Origin: an uncultured Bacteroidota bacterium
GTDB lineage: Bacteria; Bacteroidota; Bacteroidia; Flavobacteriales; Flavobacteriaceae
Direction of reading: 5' to 3'
Assembly: GCA_902581145.1 (NCBI GenBank)
Contig: CACHNE010000001.1
Location: 95,326 to 159,325 of the forward strand
Length of the DNA: 64,000 nucleotides
A model generated the notes under the pieces. That model made no database searches. It saw only the letters and a list, made by a program, of their open reading frames with translations, and was not told the DNA's origin. A program made the translations under genes and the position numbers. The stretch's first letter is position 1, and the number at the start of each line of letters is the position of its first letter. Below are positions 1 to 9,691 of the stretch, in pieces.

Positions 1-1062
1 AAATCTATTGTTACCAAGATTTAAATCAGATTCATAAACAATTTTTGAGTTTATATCAAAAATAATTATGCTTTTATTTTTAGAATGATTAGTTATACTT
101 AAATATGAATCAATTGGATTTGGATAATAAGAAAACTGATTATAATTTACATTATTGTTTAAGGATAGATTGCAATCTTCAATTAAACCATTAATTGAGT
201 AATTCGATACAAAATTCCAAATTTCATTATCAGAGCTGATATCCAAATTACCAAAGCTGCCTGGCCAATCATGTCCTCCACCATTAACTCGCAACTCAAC
301 AACAGAAACACAAGAATTTCCATTTTCCCAAATTCTTTTAGTCACTGTCGAACCATCATTAGTATTATTATCGGGTAATTCAATTTCAATTGGGTCGTTA
401 TCCGTACTATTATAATCAGTCCAATATTGGTGAGTTTCGTCTGCAGAAATATAATAAGTCACACCTGCGAAATCAATTCCATTATAATAATCTTCTGTTC
501 CAAGAATCGTCATTATTGCAGTTGGATGTCCTGGGCTACAATTTTCATATTGGTACTGCCCCATAGTTCTAGCAACTGCAACACCAGCGGCAATCTTATC
601 ATTCAAACGGCAAAGCAATTCATATACAAACTCTCCACCCAAAGAATAACCACAGGCATAAACCCTTTCAATATCAATCGAATACTGGTTTGAAAGCTCT
701 GAAATTATTGAATCAATAAAATATATGTCATCATGATCGGAATCTCCTTTAAAAATCCAATTTAAAGAACCGTCATCTGATGGATCAGCTAATGCCTGAG
801 GATAAACAAGAATAAAATTATTCTCATCAGCTAAATTTCGCATATCAGAAATAGCAATCTGAGTTTCAGTAGTATCGTTACCCGCATGAAAATTAAACAT
901 CAAAGGAGATAAAACATCTTGAGTGTAACTGCTTGGAATATACAATTCATATTCCCTAGTATTTCCATCATACTCAATTGTTTGACTGATGAAATTCTGA
1001 GCCGTTAATGCTTTGCAAAAAAACAATAGAATGATTAAGGAAATAAAATTATACTTAGGCAT
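1..1062 (-). CDS. Secreted alpha/beta-hydrolase esterase with T9SS tail, 3' end outside the window
   Basis: This reading frame is open from an ATG at 1062 to the window edge (354 codons), so the C-terminus is missing. Residues 1-20 form a signal peptide ending in AQN. The fold resembles CE1/LpqC-type esterases (feruloyl esterase or polyhydroxybutyrate depolymerase): nucleophile box GYSLGG with Ser140, a likely acid Asp191 in GTEDYY, and His264 in GGGHDWPG. After residue about 285 the sequence changes to a Tyr/Asn-rich stretch (YYPNPIDSYLSI) typical of a type A T9SS C-terminal sorting domain, so the enzyme is probably exported and anchored on the cell surface. The substrate is unknown; feruloyl or acetyl esters on algal or plant polysaccharide are possible. 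A tRNA-Asp terminator lies just upstream. Confidence 0.8.
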   Translation of the reverse strand, partial: MPKYNFISLIILLFFCKALTAQNFISQTIEYDGNTREYELYIPSSYTQDVLSPLMFNFHAGNDTTETQIAISDMRNLADENNFILVYPQALADPSDDGSLNWIFKGDSDHDDIYFIDSIISELSNQYSIDIERVYACGYSLGGEFVYELLCRLNDKIAAGVAVARTMGQYQYENCSPGHPTAIMTILGTEDYYNGIDFAGVTYYISADETHQYWTDYNSTDNDPIEIELPDNNTNDGSTVTKRIWENGNSCVSVVELRVNGGGHDWPGSFGNLDISSDNEIWNFVSNYSINGLIEDCNLSLNNNVNYNQFSYYPNPIDSYLSITNHSKNKSIIIFDINSKIVYESDLNLGNNRF

Positions 1063-1073
1063 AATACAAAAAT

Positions 1074-1105
1074 AAAAAAAACCTTCTAAATTAAGAAGGT
1101 TTTTA
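1074..1105 (-). terminator. Rho-independent terminator after tRNA-Asp
   Basis: Read on the minus strand, the stem AACCTTC / GAAGGTT closes a short AT-rich loop and is followed by a run of T. It begins a few bases after the tRNA 3' end. The flanking A and T runs make it usable in both directions. Confidence 0.75.
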
Positions 1106-1107
1106 AG

Positions 1108-1181
1108 CGGTCTGGACGGGACTCGAACCCGCGACCCCATGCGTGACAGGCATGTATTCTAACCAACTGAACTACCAGACC
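1108..1181 (-). tRNA. tRNA-Asp (anticodon GTC)
   Basis: The minus strand folds as a complete 74-nt cloverleaf: acceptor GGTCTGG / CCAGACC, D-arm with GTTGGTTAGA, anticodon loop CTGTCAC (GTC), T-arm GGGTTCGAGTCCC and discriminator G. The 3' CCA is not encoded, so a CCA-adding enzyme is needed. A consensus promoter lies 14 nt upstream and a terminator follows, so it appears to be transcribed alone. Confidence 0.97.
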
Positions 1182-1194
1182 TTTTTTGCGTGAG

Positions 1195-1224
1195 CAAATA
1201 TACATTTGATTTTGATTAGAACAA
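1195..1224 (-). promoter_or_regulatory. Promoter of tRNA-Asp
   Basis: On the minus strand TTG (1224-1222) is followed after 19 bases by TATATTTG (1202-1195), matching the flavobacterial sigma-A consensus TTG-N17-23-TAnnTTTG. The predicted start site falls a few bases before the tRNA. Confidence 0.8.
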
Positions 1225-1250
1225 ATATTTTCTTTTAAATAAATTTTGAT

Positions 1251-2225
1251 TTAGTACTCAGGACATCCAAAACAATCTTTGTTGTTTAAGAAATCATAAG
1301 TGATGGAAAATTCAGAAATACCTCCATCTCCTCCAATTTTACTTAAATTAAAGTCATATGAATATCCAAATTTAAATCCTTCCCAAGCCATTCCAATTAT
1401 AGGGTTAATAGATGTGACTAAATGGCTTTCATTTTCTGTCTGAATAGGGTTTGTTGATGCAGTTAGTGCAAAAGAGAATCTATCAAAAACATATTGAAAA
1501 CCTAAATCAAACCTATCATATTTAGCTTGCTTCATAAAATTTGTTATGAAATAAACACTGCTATCACTATTATATTGTAAAATAGGCAGTTCAAGTGATG
1601 CATGTACAGAAATGAATATATCTAGCGGTATATCACCTTGTGAAACCATAGAAACATTTGGTCTATTTAGGTGTCTTAAAGTGATTCCTATCCAGTGATT
1701 ATCATTATTAAATAAAAATGATGCTCCAATATCTACATATCTTGCATTTTCGCCCAATGCAATCGGATCAAATGTGTTTGAATTGATTATGTTTTGAAAT
1801 ATATTAATCTGATCCTCAAATAATAAGTTGTCAAAACCAAAATCTTTAGTTGCAAAACCAAAAGTTACACTTGGCCTAAAGTCCCATTCGTAGTTAATTT
1901 GAACCTTATATGCCCAGCTAAAATTTAATTGCTTCAAGGAATAGTTTGTAAATGTTTCCTGGTGATTCATTAAGCTTATTCCAATGCCACTATTTAAATC
2001 TGGATACCAATCATCAAAATACAAGTATTGAGAATTAAGATTAAAATCAAACCCGGACCATTGCTGATTTTTATAAAGTAATCCAGCTTTTGTAGTTTCA
2101 TAAAATCCAGAAAATGAAGGGTTGATACTTTCAGGCACCATAAAGGACTGAGTAAATGCTGGGTCCTGCGAATATGATTTCACAGAAAATATAATTGCCA
2201 ATATCAAGATAATTCTTTTCATCAT
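1251..2225 (-). CDS. PorP/SprF family outer-membrane protein of type IX secretion
   Basis: A 324-residue protein with a signal peptide (MMKRIILILAIIFSVKSYSQ) and the PorP/SprF beginning: DPAFTQ, ESINPSFSGF and a conserved WSGF-like stretch, followed by a predicted outer-membrane beta-barrel rich in Tyr and Phe. Members of this family help a particular partner protein reach the surface through T9SS; in Flavobacterium johnsoniae SprF serves the adhesin SprB. It lies 4 nt downstream of the giant adhesin gene, the same arrangement as sprB-sprF, so it is probably co-transcribed with and dedicated to it. The gene closes a minus-strand unit ahead of tRNA-Asp. The family call is firm; the partner is inferred from position. 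Confidence 0.92.
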   Translation of the reverse strand: MMKRIILILAIIFSVKSYSQDPAFTQSFMVPESINPSFSGFYETTKAGLLYKNQQWSGFDFNLNSQYLYFDDWYPDLNSGIGISLMNHQETFTNYSLKQLNFSWAYKVQINYEWDFRPSVTFGFATKDFGFDNLLFEDQINIFQNIINSNTFDPIALGENARYVDIGASFLFNNDNHWIGITLRHLNRPNVSMVSQGDIPLDIFISVHASLELPILQYNSDSSVYFITNFMKQAKYDRFDLGFQYVFDRFSFALTASTNPIQTENESHLVTSINPIIGMAWEGFKFGYSYDFNLSKIGGDGGISEFSITYDFLNNKDCFGCPEY

Positions 2226-2229
2226 AATT

Positions 2230-5200
2230 TTATCTTAGTAATACAAACACTCCTCTTAGATTAATCTCTTCATTATAAATTGTAGTTCCTTTTACAACAA
2301 TTAAATAATTTCCATTCTCAGCTAATTTACCGTTTAAGCTTCCGTTCCATCCGTTAAGTTCAAGATTGTTTTCATAGTAAATTAGCGAACCAAAAGTATC
2401 ATAGATACTCATTTCAATACTATTCACACAAGCATAAACAGGTCTCATAGTATCATTTATACCATCATTGTTTGGAGAAAAAGCAGTAGGTAATACAATA
2501 TCATATCCATCCGTAACTTCAATTTGTTCAGAATAGGTATCAATACATCCATAGCCATACTCCACAGTCTGGGTGACCGTATATTCACCAGGGTTTAAAT
2601 ATTGATGAGATACCACATCACCAGAAACTAGTGAGCTTCCGTCTCCAAAATCCCAAGTAACGGAGATATAGTCTCCAGAAGATGTATTCATAAATTCAAG
2701 TTCATTATAAATACTAATTCCACAATCAATATTTCCATTGCTGTCATATGTAAATGACGGCTCTCCGATTTCCTCAAAATCGATTATTATTTCCGTATTT
2801 ACTTGACAGCCAATCTGATCAGTTACTAAAACATTATAAACTCCATTTTGATAAGCGGTCATGAAAGTATTATCACTTATATCAACAGCTCCACCAGACC
2901 AGTTTACAGTATATGGCGGGAAACCACCAGAGATGGAAATAGAGTTCTCTTGAGTTACCAAATTATTTTCACAATAAGGAACTACTTCAGTGGTTAAATC
3001 AACAGTTAAATCCTCTTGCCTAAGAACTATAAAAACTTCAGAGGTACTTGAACAATCATGTAAATCAGTTACAGTAAGAGTGTATTCACCAGGACCAATA
3101 TTGGTTAAATCTTCCGTTTCTTGTCCTGTATTCCAAAGGAATTCATAATCTCCATATCCTCCAGAGGTTGTTACATTGATACTTCCACTATTTGGATCAT
3201 CACAATCATAAGCATTTGTTACATCACCAACTATAATTATTTCACTTGATACACTAATAATAAAAGTTTGGGGTAGACCTACACACGTATTTCCTTCAAA
3301 GGTATAAGTTGGTGTAACACTGATATTTGCAAATTGTGTTGTCAAACCACTATTTAATGCAGTAAATGATGGAATATCTCCGTTTCCAGATACTGGAAGA
3401 CCTATTGAAGTATTATCATTAGTCCATTCGTATGTTGTTTCTCCATCGGTGTTTGAGGTTGAAAAATCAATAATTGAGGTTATTTCATTGCTACATAAAA
3501 ATATATCTTCAACAACATTCATTTCAGGTGATGGGTTTACTGAAATCGAAAATGATGAGGGTTCACCAGTACAAATTATTCCATTATTATCATAAGATGG
3601 AGTAACTGTAATTATTGCAAAAATAGTAGAGTCTGTTGTGTTAATAGCCTGGAAGCTAGGAATTCCACCTTGTCCCGAATCAGACAACCCAATTTCTGTA
3701 TTATCATTTGTCCATTCGTATGAGGTCAATCCATCTGTATTTAAAGTTTCAAATGTATAAACAGGTGTAAAATCCCCATTACACAAAACAGTATCATTAA
3801 CCGAAACATCATTAACCTGCGCAGATGGATTAACAGATATCACAAAATCCTCTGGGTTTCCCTGACAAATAACACCGTTATTTGTATAGGTTGGTGTTAC
3901 AGTAATAGTTGCAGTTTGAGCAGTGGTTGAAGTATTTATAATTTCAAAAGGCTCAATATTTCCGATTCCTGTTGCTGGTAGACCAATGGACTCATTTGAA
4001 TTAGTCCAATTATATTCTGTAGTACCTTCTTCATTTGTAGTGGTAAATTCAATTAATTCCGTCAAATCTCCGTTACAATAAAATACATTATCTATTTCAT
4101 TTACTTGAGCGCCCGGATGTACTGTAATTGTAAAGGTTTCAGCTTCACCCAAGCAATCTATACCAAGATTTGAATAAGTTGGTGTCACAGTAATGGTTGC
4201 AGTCAAAGGAGTTGTCCCCGTATTAATGGCCGTAAACGTATCAATTGTGTCTTCACCGCTTTCTCCCAATCCAAATACATCAGGGGTATCATTAACCCAA
4301 GAGTACGATGTTACAGAAAGATCTCCTAAATTAACCGTCTCGAATATTATTGGATCTGTTAGTTCACCATCACAAATTTCTATATTTTCAATCTCATTGA
4401 CTTGAGCAGATGGATTAACCGTAATTGTAAATTCTTTAGACTCACCAGGGCAACTTATCTCATTATTTGTATAGGTAGGTGTTACTACAATAGTGGATAC
4501 AATTGGCTCATTTGTATTATTTATTGCGTTAAATACTGGTACATCTCCATCACCGGCTGTTTCAGTCAAACCAGTATCTGAATTGTCATTAGTCCAATTA
4601 AAACTAACAACTCCGTCAGTATTTTCAGATGCAAAAGAAATGAGTTCTGTTGTGTCACCATTACAAAAAACATAATTTTCTGGTTGAATAAGGGTTGCAT
4701 CAGGATTTACCGTAATTGTAAATTCAATAGGGGTTCCAACATTTGAATTCCCCTCAAATGTAAAAGTAGGAGTTACCTCAATGGTTGCAGTTTGAGCAGA
4801 TAATGATGAGTTAGTAGCTGTAAATCCACTTATCATTGAAGTAGATCCAGTTCCAGTTAACTCATTGTTGGAGATTGAGATATTATCATTAGTCCATTCA
4901 TATGTTGTTGTTCCGCCTGTATTTTGGGTAGAAAAGATTATATCCGCTACCTCATCTAAATTACAGACAACGATATTGTTAATTGGATCAACCTGTGCAG
5001 GTGGATTAACGGTAATTGTAAAAGTTTCCGTTGGACCGGAATTACTATTACCTCCGTTTTCAAATGTTGGTGTAACAACAACAGTTGTAGTAACCGGACT
5101 GGATCCAGTATTAGTGGCTGTAAATCCAATATTACTATTACCGCTTAATTCTAAGCCAGTAGTATCATCCGAGTTTGTCCATGTATAGGTAGTAATCCCA

Positions 5201-8200
5201 CCTGTGTTTATTGTTGAAAATGGAATATTTATTTCGTCTCCGTCTGAAACAACAATATTATTATTTTCATTTACCTGCGCAGTTGGATTAACAGTAATTT
5301 CAAAAGGGGTTGCAGGCCCTGTACAACTTACACCTCCGTTCTCGAATGTTGGAGTGACTGTTATTGTTGCTGTTACAGGACTAGTTCCTGTATTGGTAGC
5401 AGTGAAGGATGGAATATTTCCAGAATCAGAATCTTGTAAATTGATTGAGGTTAAATCGTTTTCCCAATTAAATGTTGTATTACCGTTTACATTTGTTGTT
5501 GAGAATTCAACTAGAGAGGTGTCAAATCCGTTTGAAACAATCTGATTTTGAACAGTGTTTACTTGACCTGTTGGATTCACTGTTACCACAAATGTAATAG
5601 GGTCTCCAACATTTATATCACCACCATTTTCAAAACTTGGTGTTACAACTATATTTGCCGAAATAGGGGCATCAGTAGTATTAGTAGCTATAATATCAAT
5701 ATTTCCCTCACCAGCATTTGAAAGATTTATTGCAGTATTATCATTAGTCCACGAATAAGTCATATTTCCACCGTTTACATTAGTGGTAAACTCAATTAAA
5801 AGTTCTTCATCATTACAAACTGTTTGAGGATCTACTGGATTAACCTGAGCCTTCGGATTTACAGTAACTTCATAATAAAATGGAAGACCTTCGCAATCAA
5901 AACCTATATTTCCTGATGCAACAGCAGTGTAAATGACCGTAAGGGGGTCTGTAGTAGTATTAAATAATGTCTCTTCAGGGATTGAATTTGTTCCTGAGGT
6001 TGTTGTAAGACCTGTAATTCCATTGTCGGCTACGGCAGTCCATGCAAAAGTAACACCGCTTGTAGGACTAGTCAGATCAACAGAAGCAGTTGTTTCACCA
6101 CTGGTTATAAATTGGTTATCTTCGGAAAATAATACCTGTGGAGAAGGATTAACAATTATTTTAAATGTTGTAGAATCTCCATCACAACTTACTTCATTGT
6201 AAGTATAAACAGATGTAACTGTAATATTTGCCTCAATTTGCTCAGATGACGAATTATTAGCTTGGAAACTTGAAATATTTCCCGTTCCATTTTCAGCAAG
6301 CCCAATATCAGGATTGTCATTAATCCAAGAATATGTTATCTCACCTTCTTCTAGATTTTCAGTATTTGCATCTAAAACTGATGTGAAATTAATATCAAAA
6401 GTGTTTTCACCATTACACAAGATTTGGTCTCCTACAGGACTTATTCCAACAGTAGGGTTTACTGTTACAACCACGTCAAACGGAGCACCCTCGCAACCAT
6501 CTGTACCTACTACTGGGGTAACAGTGTATGTCAATGTAGCTGGAAAATCTGTAGAATTTGTAAGTACTTGACTTATTGATGTTTCATTAGAAGCAGAGGA
6601 TCCACCTGTAACAATTCCAACGGGATTACTAGTTGGTTCAGACCAGCTGTATGTAGTTCCTACAGGAACAATTTCAGTTGGTGAATCATCCGTTGGTGAT
6701 ATTTCTAAAAGTTCACCATCACATATAGTAATTTCTTTGTCTGAAATAACAGGAGTTGGCTGAATAGTCATTGTATAATCAAATGGATCTCCTTCACAGC
6801 CATCGGCATCTGGGGTAATGGTGTATACTAAATCTTGTTCAATATTGGTTAAGTTTGATATTGTCTGTGATGGGATAAATCCATCAGTACCACTATTCAC
6901 ATAATTAGTTAAATTTTCATTTTCGGCAGCTATCCATGAATAGGTTGTACCATCTACATCAGAAATGAAATCAAACTGTGTTGAAGCTTGATTTGAGCAA
7001 ACCTCCTGAGTATTAGTAGTATTCGTAATTGTGGGGGTTTTACTCAATGTGATTGAAACCGTTGCAGTCGGGGGATTATTACAATTTGAACCAGCTGTTA
7101 CTGAAATATTATATACACCAGGTGAGTTTAATCTAATTTCAGGATATGGGTCTGTAGCAGTTGTTCCGTTCAAAAACGTATAGTCAGAGCTAGTGATATC
7201 AGAACCTGAAACAGTCCATAAATAACCAGTTGGCGCAATAAACCCAGTAGAATATATGGGAGTAATTTCAGATTCAAAATCTATATCTAAAGTCGATAGC
7301 GAACAATAAGTTATTTCAGAAATTGGTAGTCCAACCGTAGGATCTCCTAATACTTCAAGATTACTTGAATAGCTATCAGAACCACAGGAAGTTGTAACGG
7401 TCTGGGTAATTGTATAATTTCCAACAGATGTAAAACTAATTTCTGGATTTTGAGATGTTAGAGTTGTAGAATCCACTAAACTGTAACCAGAATTTGGTGA
7501 AATACTCCACTGATAAGTAGGGTCCTCATTTGGAAGTGCACTATCACATTCCACACTGACAATATTTGAGGCATCTGTTAGGGTTACTACATCATTAATA
7601 CATATTTGGCTAACCTCATCATCTAATTCACCATTTGTAGGGTCTGTTAACATTGTTGTTTTCATCAATACAACTAAATCCACCTGTGACCCGTCTTCCC
7701 AATAACCATTAGAGGTGAAGTTTATATCTGTATTTCCTGGATCGATATTAGCGACAAAATTATTAGATGAACCTGATGCTTTTAAATGAATAGTGTATTG
7801 GGTTCCAGAATTTAGTGTGGGAGCATCTTCAACAGGTATCTCCATCGTAAACCAACCGGAACAAACTCCGTCTGAATTAAGATTAGAATTTGAACTATTC
7901 CAATACTGATGGGGATACTGTTTTTCATATAGGAGATTGCCACTTACATTACCAGTTACACTGCCATATGAAACAGTACCCTGGAATATTTTTATTGTAG
8001 GTTGGAAACTGTATGGGGATTGTGTACAGCCATTTTTAAACATAGATACAGATGTTAATTTTCCTGTATGACCTGCAGTATATACATTTCCTTGACCACT
8101 AAAAAAGCCTACACCGGTAGTATTATTTGGTTCGATATTTAGATCTTGAACAAGTGAGCCAGATTGTATGATATTAAAGTCTGCATCAGGAATATCCTCA

Positions 8201-9654
8201 ACATTTACCGTTTTTATTTCGATGTCCTCCTGTAAACAACCAGAGGGATTTTGGGCACTCAACTTTATCTCCCAACATCCAGGTTCATCAATATCTGAAG
8301 CAGGAATAATTAAATCATCTCCAACCAGCCAGTTATTATTTAGTAAAAAGGCTAGAACAAAATCATCAGAACTTGGTTTCTTCACTTCCCAGGTTAAATT
8401 TACTTCACCTGCACACGAACCGTTAGCAGTTGGGTAAGACCCAGCAATTGTAGCATTGATTGCTCTGATATCCTCATCTATACATTGTTCAGGATTAAGA
8501 TTAAACTTTGCATCAGGAGATTCTGCTGTAGCAACATCTTTAGTAGTACCATTTCCGTTAGGCGAATAAGTATCACAAACTGGATCACTTCCGGTAGGAT
8601 TTACTCCTTTGTTATATAGTTTTTTCGAAACTTCAAAACTTGAACTACCACTATTATTACAAGATGGTTGATTAAAAATATGCGTGATTGGATCAGCAGG
8701 TGTAGCGCTATAACGTGCTAATAACTCAGCCTGCGTGTATGTTTCAGGAGTTGTTCCGTCACCAAAATTAATAACATAGTATGATCCCATGTAATTGTTA
8801 GTGATACCTAAATTTGAAACAATATCACCAATACCAAATACAACTTCTTCCCCAACACATACAGTCTCCGATGATAAATTAGCTAATGCAGTTGAACTGG
8901 TGTGAAATAAAAAAGTATAGCTAAAAACACTAATATTTCCATCTGCATCTGTTTCATTTACCTCAAAATTATAAGTTCCAACAGATAAATTATCAGGAAT
9001 TTCATATGTGTAATTTAGAAATGGAGAAATTGTTGTCGCAGATCCTGATTCAATATCTATGAGTTTAACCGAAATTGAATTTTCTTCGTTTGATGGAGTT
9101 ACAGTGAAATATTTGTAAGATGTCGGGATGATTGTTGTTTGTGCGCTATAGGTTTGATTCAATGAGCCAATAAAGGGATTAGTTGTATTAGTGCCGTTGT
9201 TTAAACACTCAGAAAAAAAAGTATCAGAATTTATCGATGATACTACACTAGGAACAGAATCATATGAAGAATTATTAACCGAAAATAAATTTGTTTCAAC
9301 GCTTAAAGCTGGCTGTGTCGATCTAATTCTTAATTTGTATTGACCTGCAGATAATCCAGCAGGTAAAACACCATTAATGAGAGGCGTGTAAAAATCATGA
9401 ACTGTACTCAAGACCGTTGGGTTTGTAAAATCTCCTGCAGGACCTGATAATTCTAAAATAAAAGAATTGTTAGAACCATCTTGTAGATTTGCGGGATTTG
9501 CGAGTTCAAAAACACCTGTTGGGTTTATGTGAACAGAGACTCCCGAACCAGGGGCATACGTATCTGATGAATTAAAATTTACAAGATTTATGCTCTGAGA
9601 AAATGTGAGCACACAAAAAAACATGAATAATATGGTCAGCCTTATTCTCTTCAT
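2230..9654 (-). CDS. Giant repeat adhesin, SprB-like, with gliding-motility-type C-terminal domain (T9SS type B)
   Basis: A 2474-residue secreted protein. In order: signal peptide (1-20); a non-repetitive N-terminal third; degenerate PKD-like repeats from about 860; about 11 well-conserved repeats of roughly 98 residues (about 1060-2130) with motifs TYEWTNDN, IGL..SG.G and TATITVTPTF, ending in ITVNP.AQVN; two SprB-type repeats (about 2160-2280, W..G..T..L..I..GEY..TVTD); a PKD domain with WDFGDG near 2330; and a CHU_C/gliding-motility domain from about 2385 (PTAFSPNNDGIND) that serves as the T9SS type B signal. It probably forms a long surface filament for gliding or adhesion. It is followed after 4 nt by a PorP/SprF-like gene. 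The 37-nt upstream gap holds TATATTTG at 9680-9673, so it likely has its own promoter. Confidence 0.93.
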   Translation of the reverse strand: MKRIRLTILFMFFCVLTFSQSINLVNFNSSDTYAPGSGVSVHINPTGVFELANPANLQDGSNNSFILELSGPAGDFTNPTVLSTVHDFYTPLINGVLPAGLSAGQYKLRIRSTQPALSVETNLFSVNNSSYDSVPSVVSSINSDTFFSECLNNGTNTTNPFIGSLNQTYSAQTTIIPTSYKYFTVTPSNEENSISVKLIDIESGSATTISPFLNYTYEIPDNLSVGTYNFEVNETDADGNISVFSYTFLFHTSSTALANLSSETVCVGEEVVFGIGDIVSNLGITNNYMGSYYVINFGDGTTPETYTQAELLARYSATPADPITHIFNQPSCNNSGSSSFEVSKKLYNKGVNPTGSDPVCDTYSPNGNGTTKDVATAESPDAKFNLNPEQCIDEDIRAINATIAGSYPTANGSCAGEVNLTWEVKKPSSDDFVLAFLLNNNWLVGDDLIIPASDIDEPGCWEIKLSAQNPSGCLQEDIEIKTVNVEDIPDADFNIIQSGSLVQDLNIEPNNTTGVGFFSGQGNVYTAGHTGKLTSVSMFKNGCTQSPYSFQPTIKIFQGTVSYGSVTGNVSGNLLYEKQYPHQYWNSSNSNLNSDGVCSGWFTMEIPVEDAPTLNSGTQYTIHLKASGSSNNFVANIDPGNTDINFTSNGYWEDGSQVDLVVLMKTTMLTDPTNGELDDEVSQICINDVVTLTDASNIVSVECDSALPNEDPTYQWSISPNSGYSLVDSTTLTSQNPEISFTSVGNYTITQTVTTSCGSDSYSSNLEVLGDPTVGLPISEITYCSLSTLDIDFESEITPIYSTGFIAPTGYLWTVSGSDITSSDYTFLNGTTATDPYPEIRLNSPGVYNISVTAGSNCNNPPTATVSITLSKTPTITNTTNTQEVCSNQASTQFDFISDVDGTTYSWIAAENENLTNYVNSGTDGFIPSQTISNLTNIEQDLVYTITPDADGCEGDPFDYTMTIQPTPVISDKEITICDGELLEISPTDDSPTEIVPVGTTYSWSEPTSNPVGIVTGGSSASNETSISQVLTNSTDFPATLTYTVTPVVGTDGCEGAPFDVVVTVNPTVGISPVGDQILCNGENTFDINFTSVLDANTENLEEGEITYSWINDNPDIGLAENGTGNISSFQANNSSSEQIEANITVTSVYTYNEVSCDGDSTTFKIIVNPSPQVLFSEDNQFITSGETTASVDLTSPTSGVTFAWTAVADNGITGLTTTSGTNSIPEETLFNTTTDPLTVIYTAVASGNIGFDCEGLPFYYEVTVNPKAQVNPVDPQTVCNDEELLIEFTTNVNGGNMTYSWTNDNTAINLSNAGEGNIDIIATNTTDAPISANIVVTPSFENGGDINVGDPITFVVTVNPTGQVNTVQNQIVSNGFDTSLVEFSTTNVNGNTTFNWENDLTSINLQDSDSGNIPSFTATNTGTSPVTATITVTPTFENGGVSCTGPATPFEITVNPTAQVNENNNIVVSDGDEINIPFSTINTGGITTYTWTNSDDTTGLELSGNSNIGFTATNTGSSPVTTTVVVTPTFENGGNSNSGPTETFTITVNPPAQVDPINNIVVCNLDEVADIIFSTQNTGGTTTYEWTNDNISISNNELTGTGSTSMISGFTATNSSLSAQTATIEVTPTFTFEGNSNVGTPIEFTITVNPDATLIQPENYVFCNGDTTELISFASENTDGVVSFNWTNDNSDTGLTETAGDGDVPVFNAINNTNEPIVSTIVVTPTYTNNEISCPGESKEFTITVNPSAQVNEIENIEICDGELTDPIIFETVNLGDLSVTSYSWVNDTPDVFGLGESGEDTIDTFTAINTGTTPLTATITVTPTYSNLGIDCLGEAETFTITVHPGAQVNEIDNVFYCNGDLTELIEFTTTNEEGTTEYNWTNSNESIGLPATGIGNIEPFEIINTSTTAQTATITVTPTYTNNGVICQGNPEDFVISVNPSAQVNDVSVNDTVLCNGDFTPVYTFETLNTDGLTSYEWTNDNTEIGLSDSGQGGIPSFQAINTTDSTIFAIITVTPSYDNNGIICTGEPSSFSISVNPSPEMNVVEDIFLCSNEITSIIDFSTSNTDGETTYEWTNDNTSIGLPVSGNGDIPSFTALNSGLTTQFANISVTPTYTFEGNTCVGLPQTFIISVSSEIIIVGDVTNAYDCDDPNSGSINVTTSGGYGDYEFLWNTGQETEDLTNIGPGEYTLTVTDLHDCSSTSEVFIVLRQEDLTVDLTTEVVPYCENNLVTQENSISISGGFPPYTVNWSGGAVDISDNTFMTAYQNGVYNVLVTDQIGCQVNTEIIIDFEEIGEPSFTYDSNGNIDCGISIYNELEFMNTSSGDYISVTWDFGDGSSLVSGDVVSHQYLNPGEYTVTQTVEYGYGCIDTYSEQIEVTDGYDIVLPTAFSPNNDGINDTMRPVYACVNSIEMSIYDTFGSLIYYENNLELNGWNGSLNGKLAENGNYLIVVKGTTIYNEEINLRGVFVLLR
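3240..6480 (-). repeat. Tandem repeats of about 290-300 bp inside the adhesin gene
   Basis: The linker ITVNP(x)AQVN recurs near positions 3530, 3820, 4110, 4400, 4700, 4990, 5280, 5560, 5850, 6150 and 6450. Each unit encodes one PKD/Ig-like domain of about 98 residues. DNA identity is also visible between units (for example the reverse complements of ACNGTAATTGTAAA and TTAGTCCATTCGTATG recur), so slippage or recombination could change copy number. Confidence 0.88.
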
Positions 9655-9672
9655 GGTCTTTAGTTAGACTTA

Positions 9673-9680
9673 CAAATATA
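9673..9680 (-). promoter_or_regulatory. -7 element for the adhesin gene
   Basis: TATATTTG on the minus strand, 19 nt upstream of the adhesin start and after the thioredoxin stop codon. No TTG was found at normal spacing. Confidence 0.45.
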
Positions 9681-9691
9681 GATGATTTTTT

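Noticed and set aside
3240-6480. Possible mobile or CRISPR repeat block
   Set aside because: The 290-300 bp units are protein-domain repeats in frame throughout one gene.
4193-6571. Several plus-strand open frames opposite the adhesin repeats
   Set aside because: They follow the repeat periodicity of the opposite gene, have no start context or family match, and are shadows of the repeated PKD-like units.
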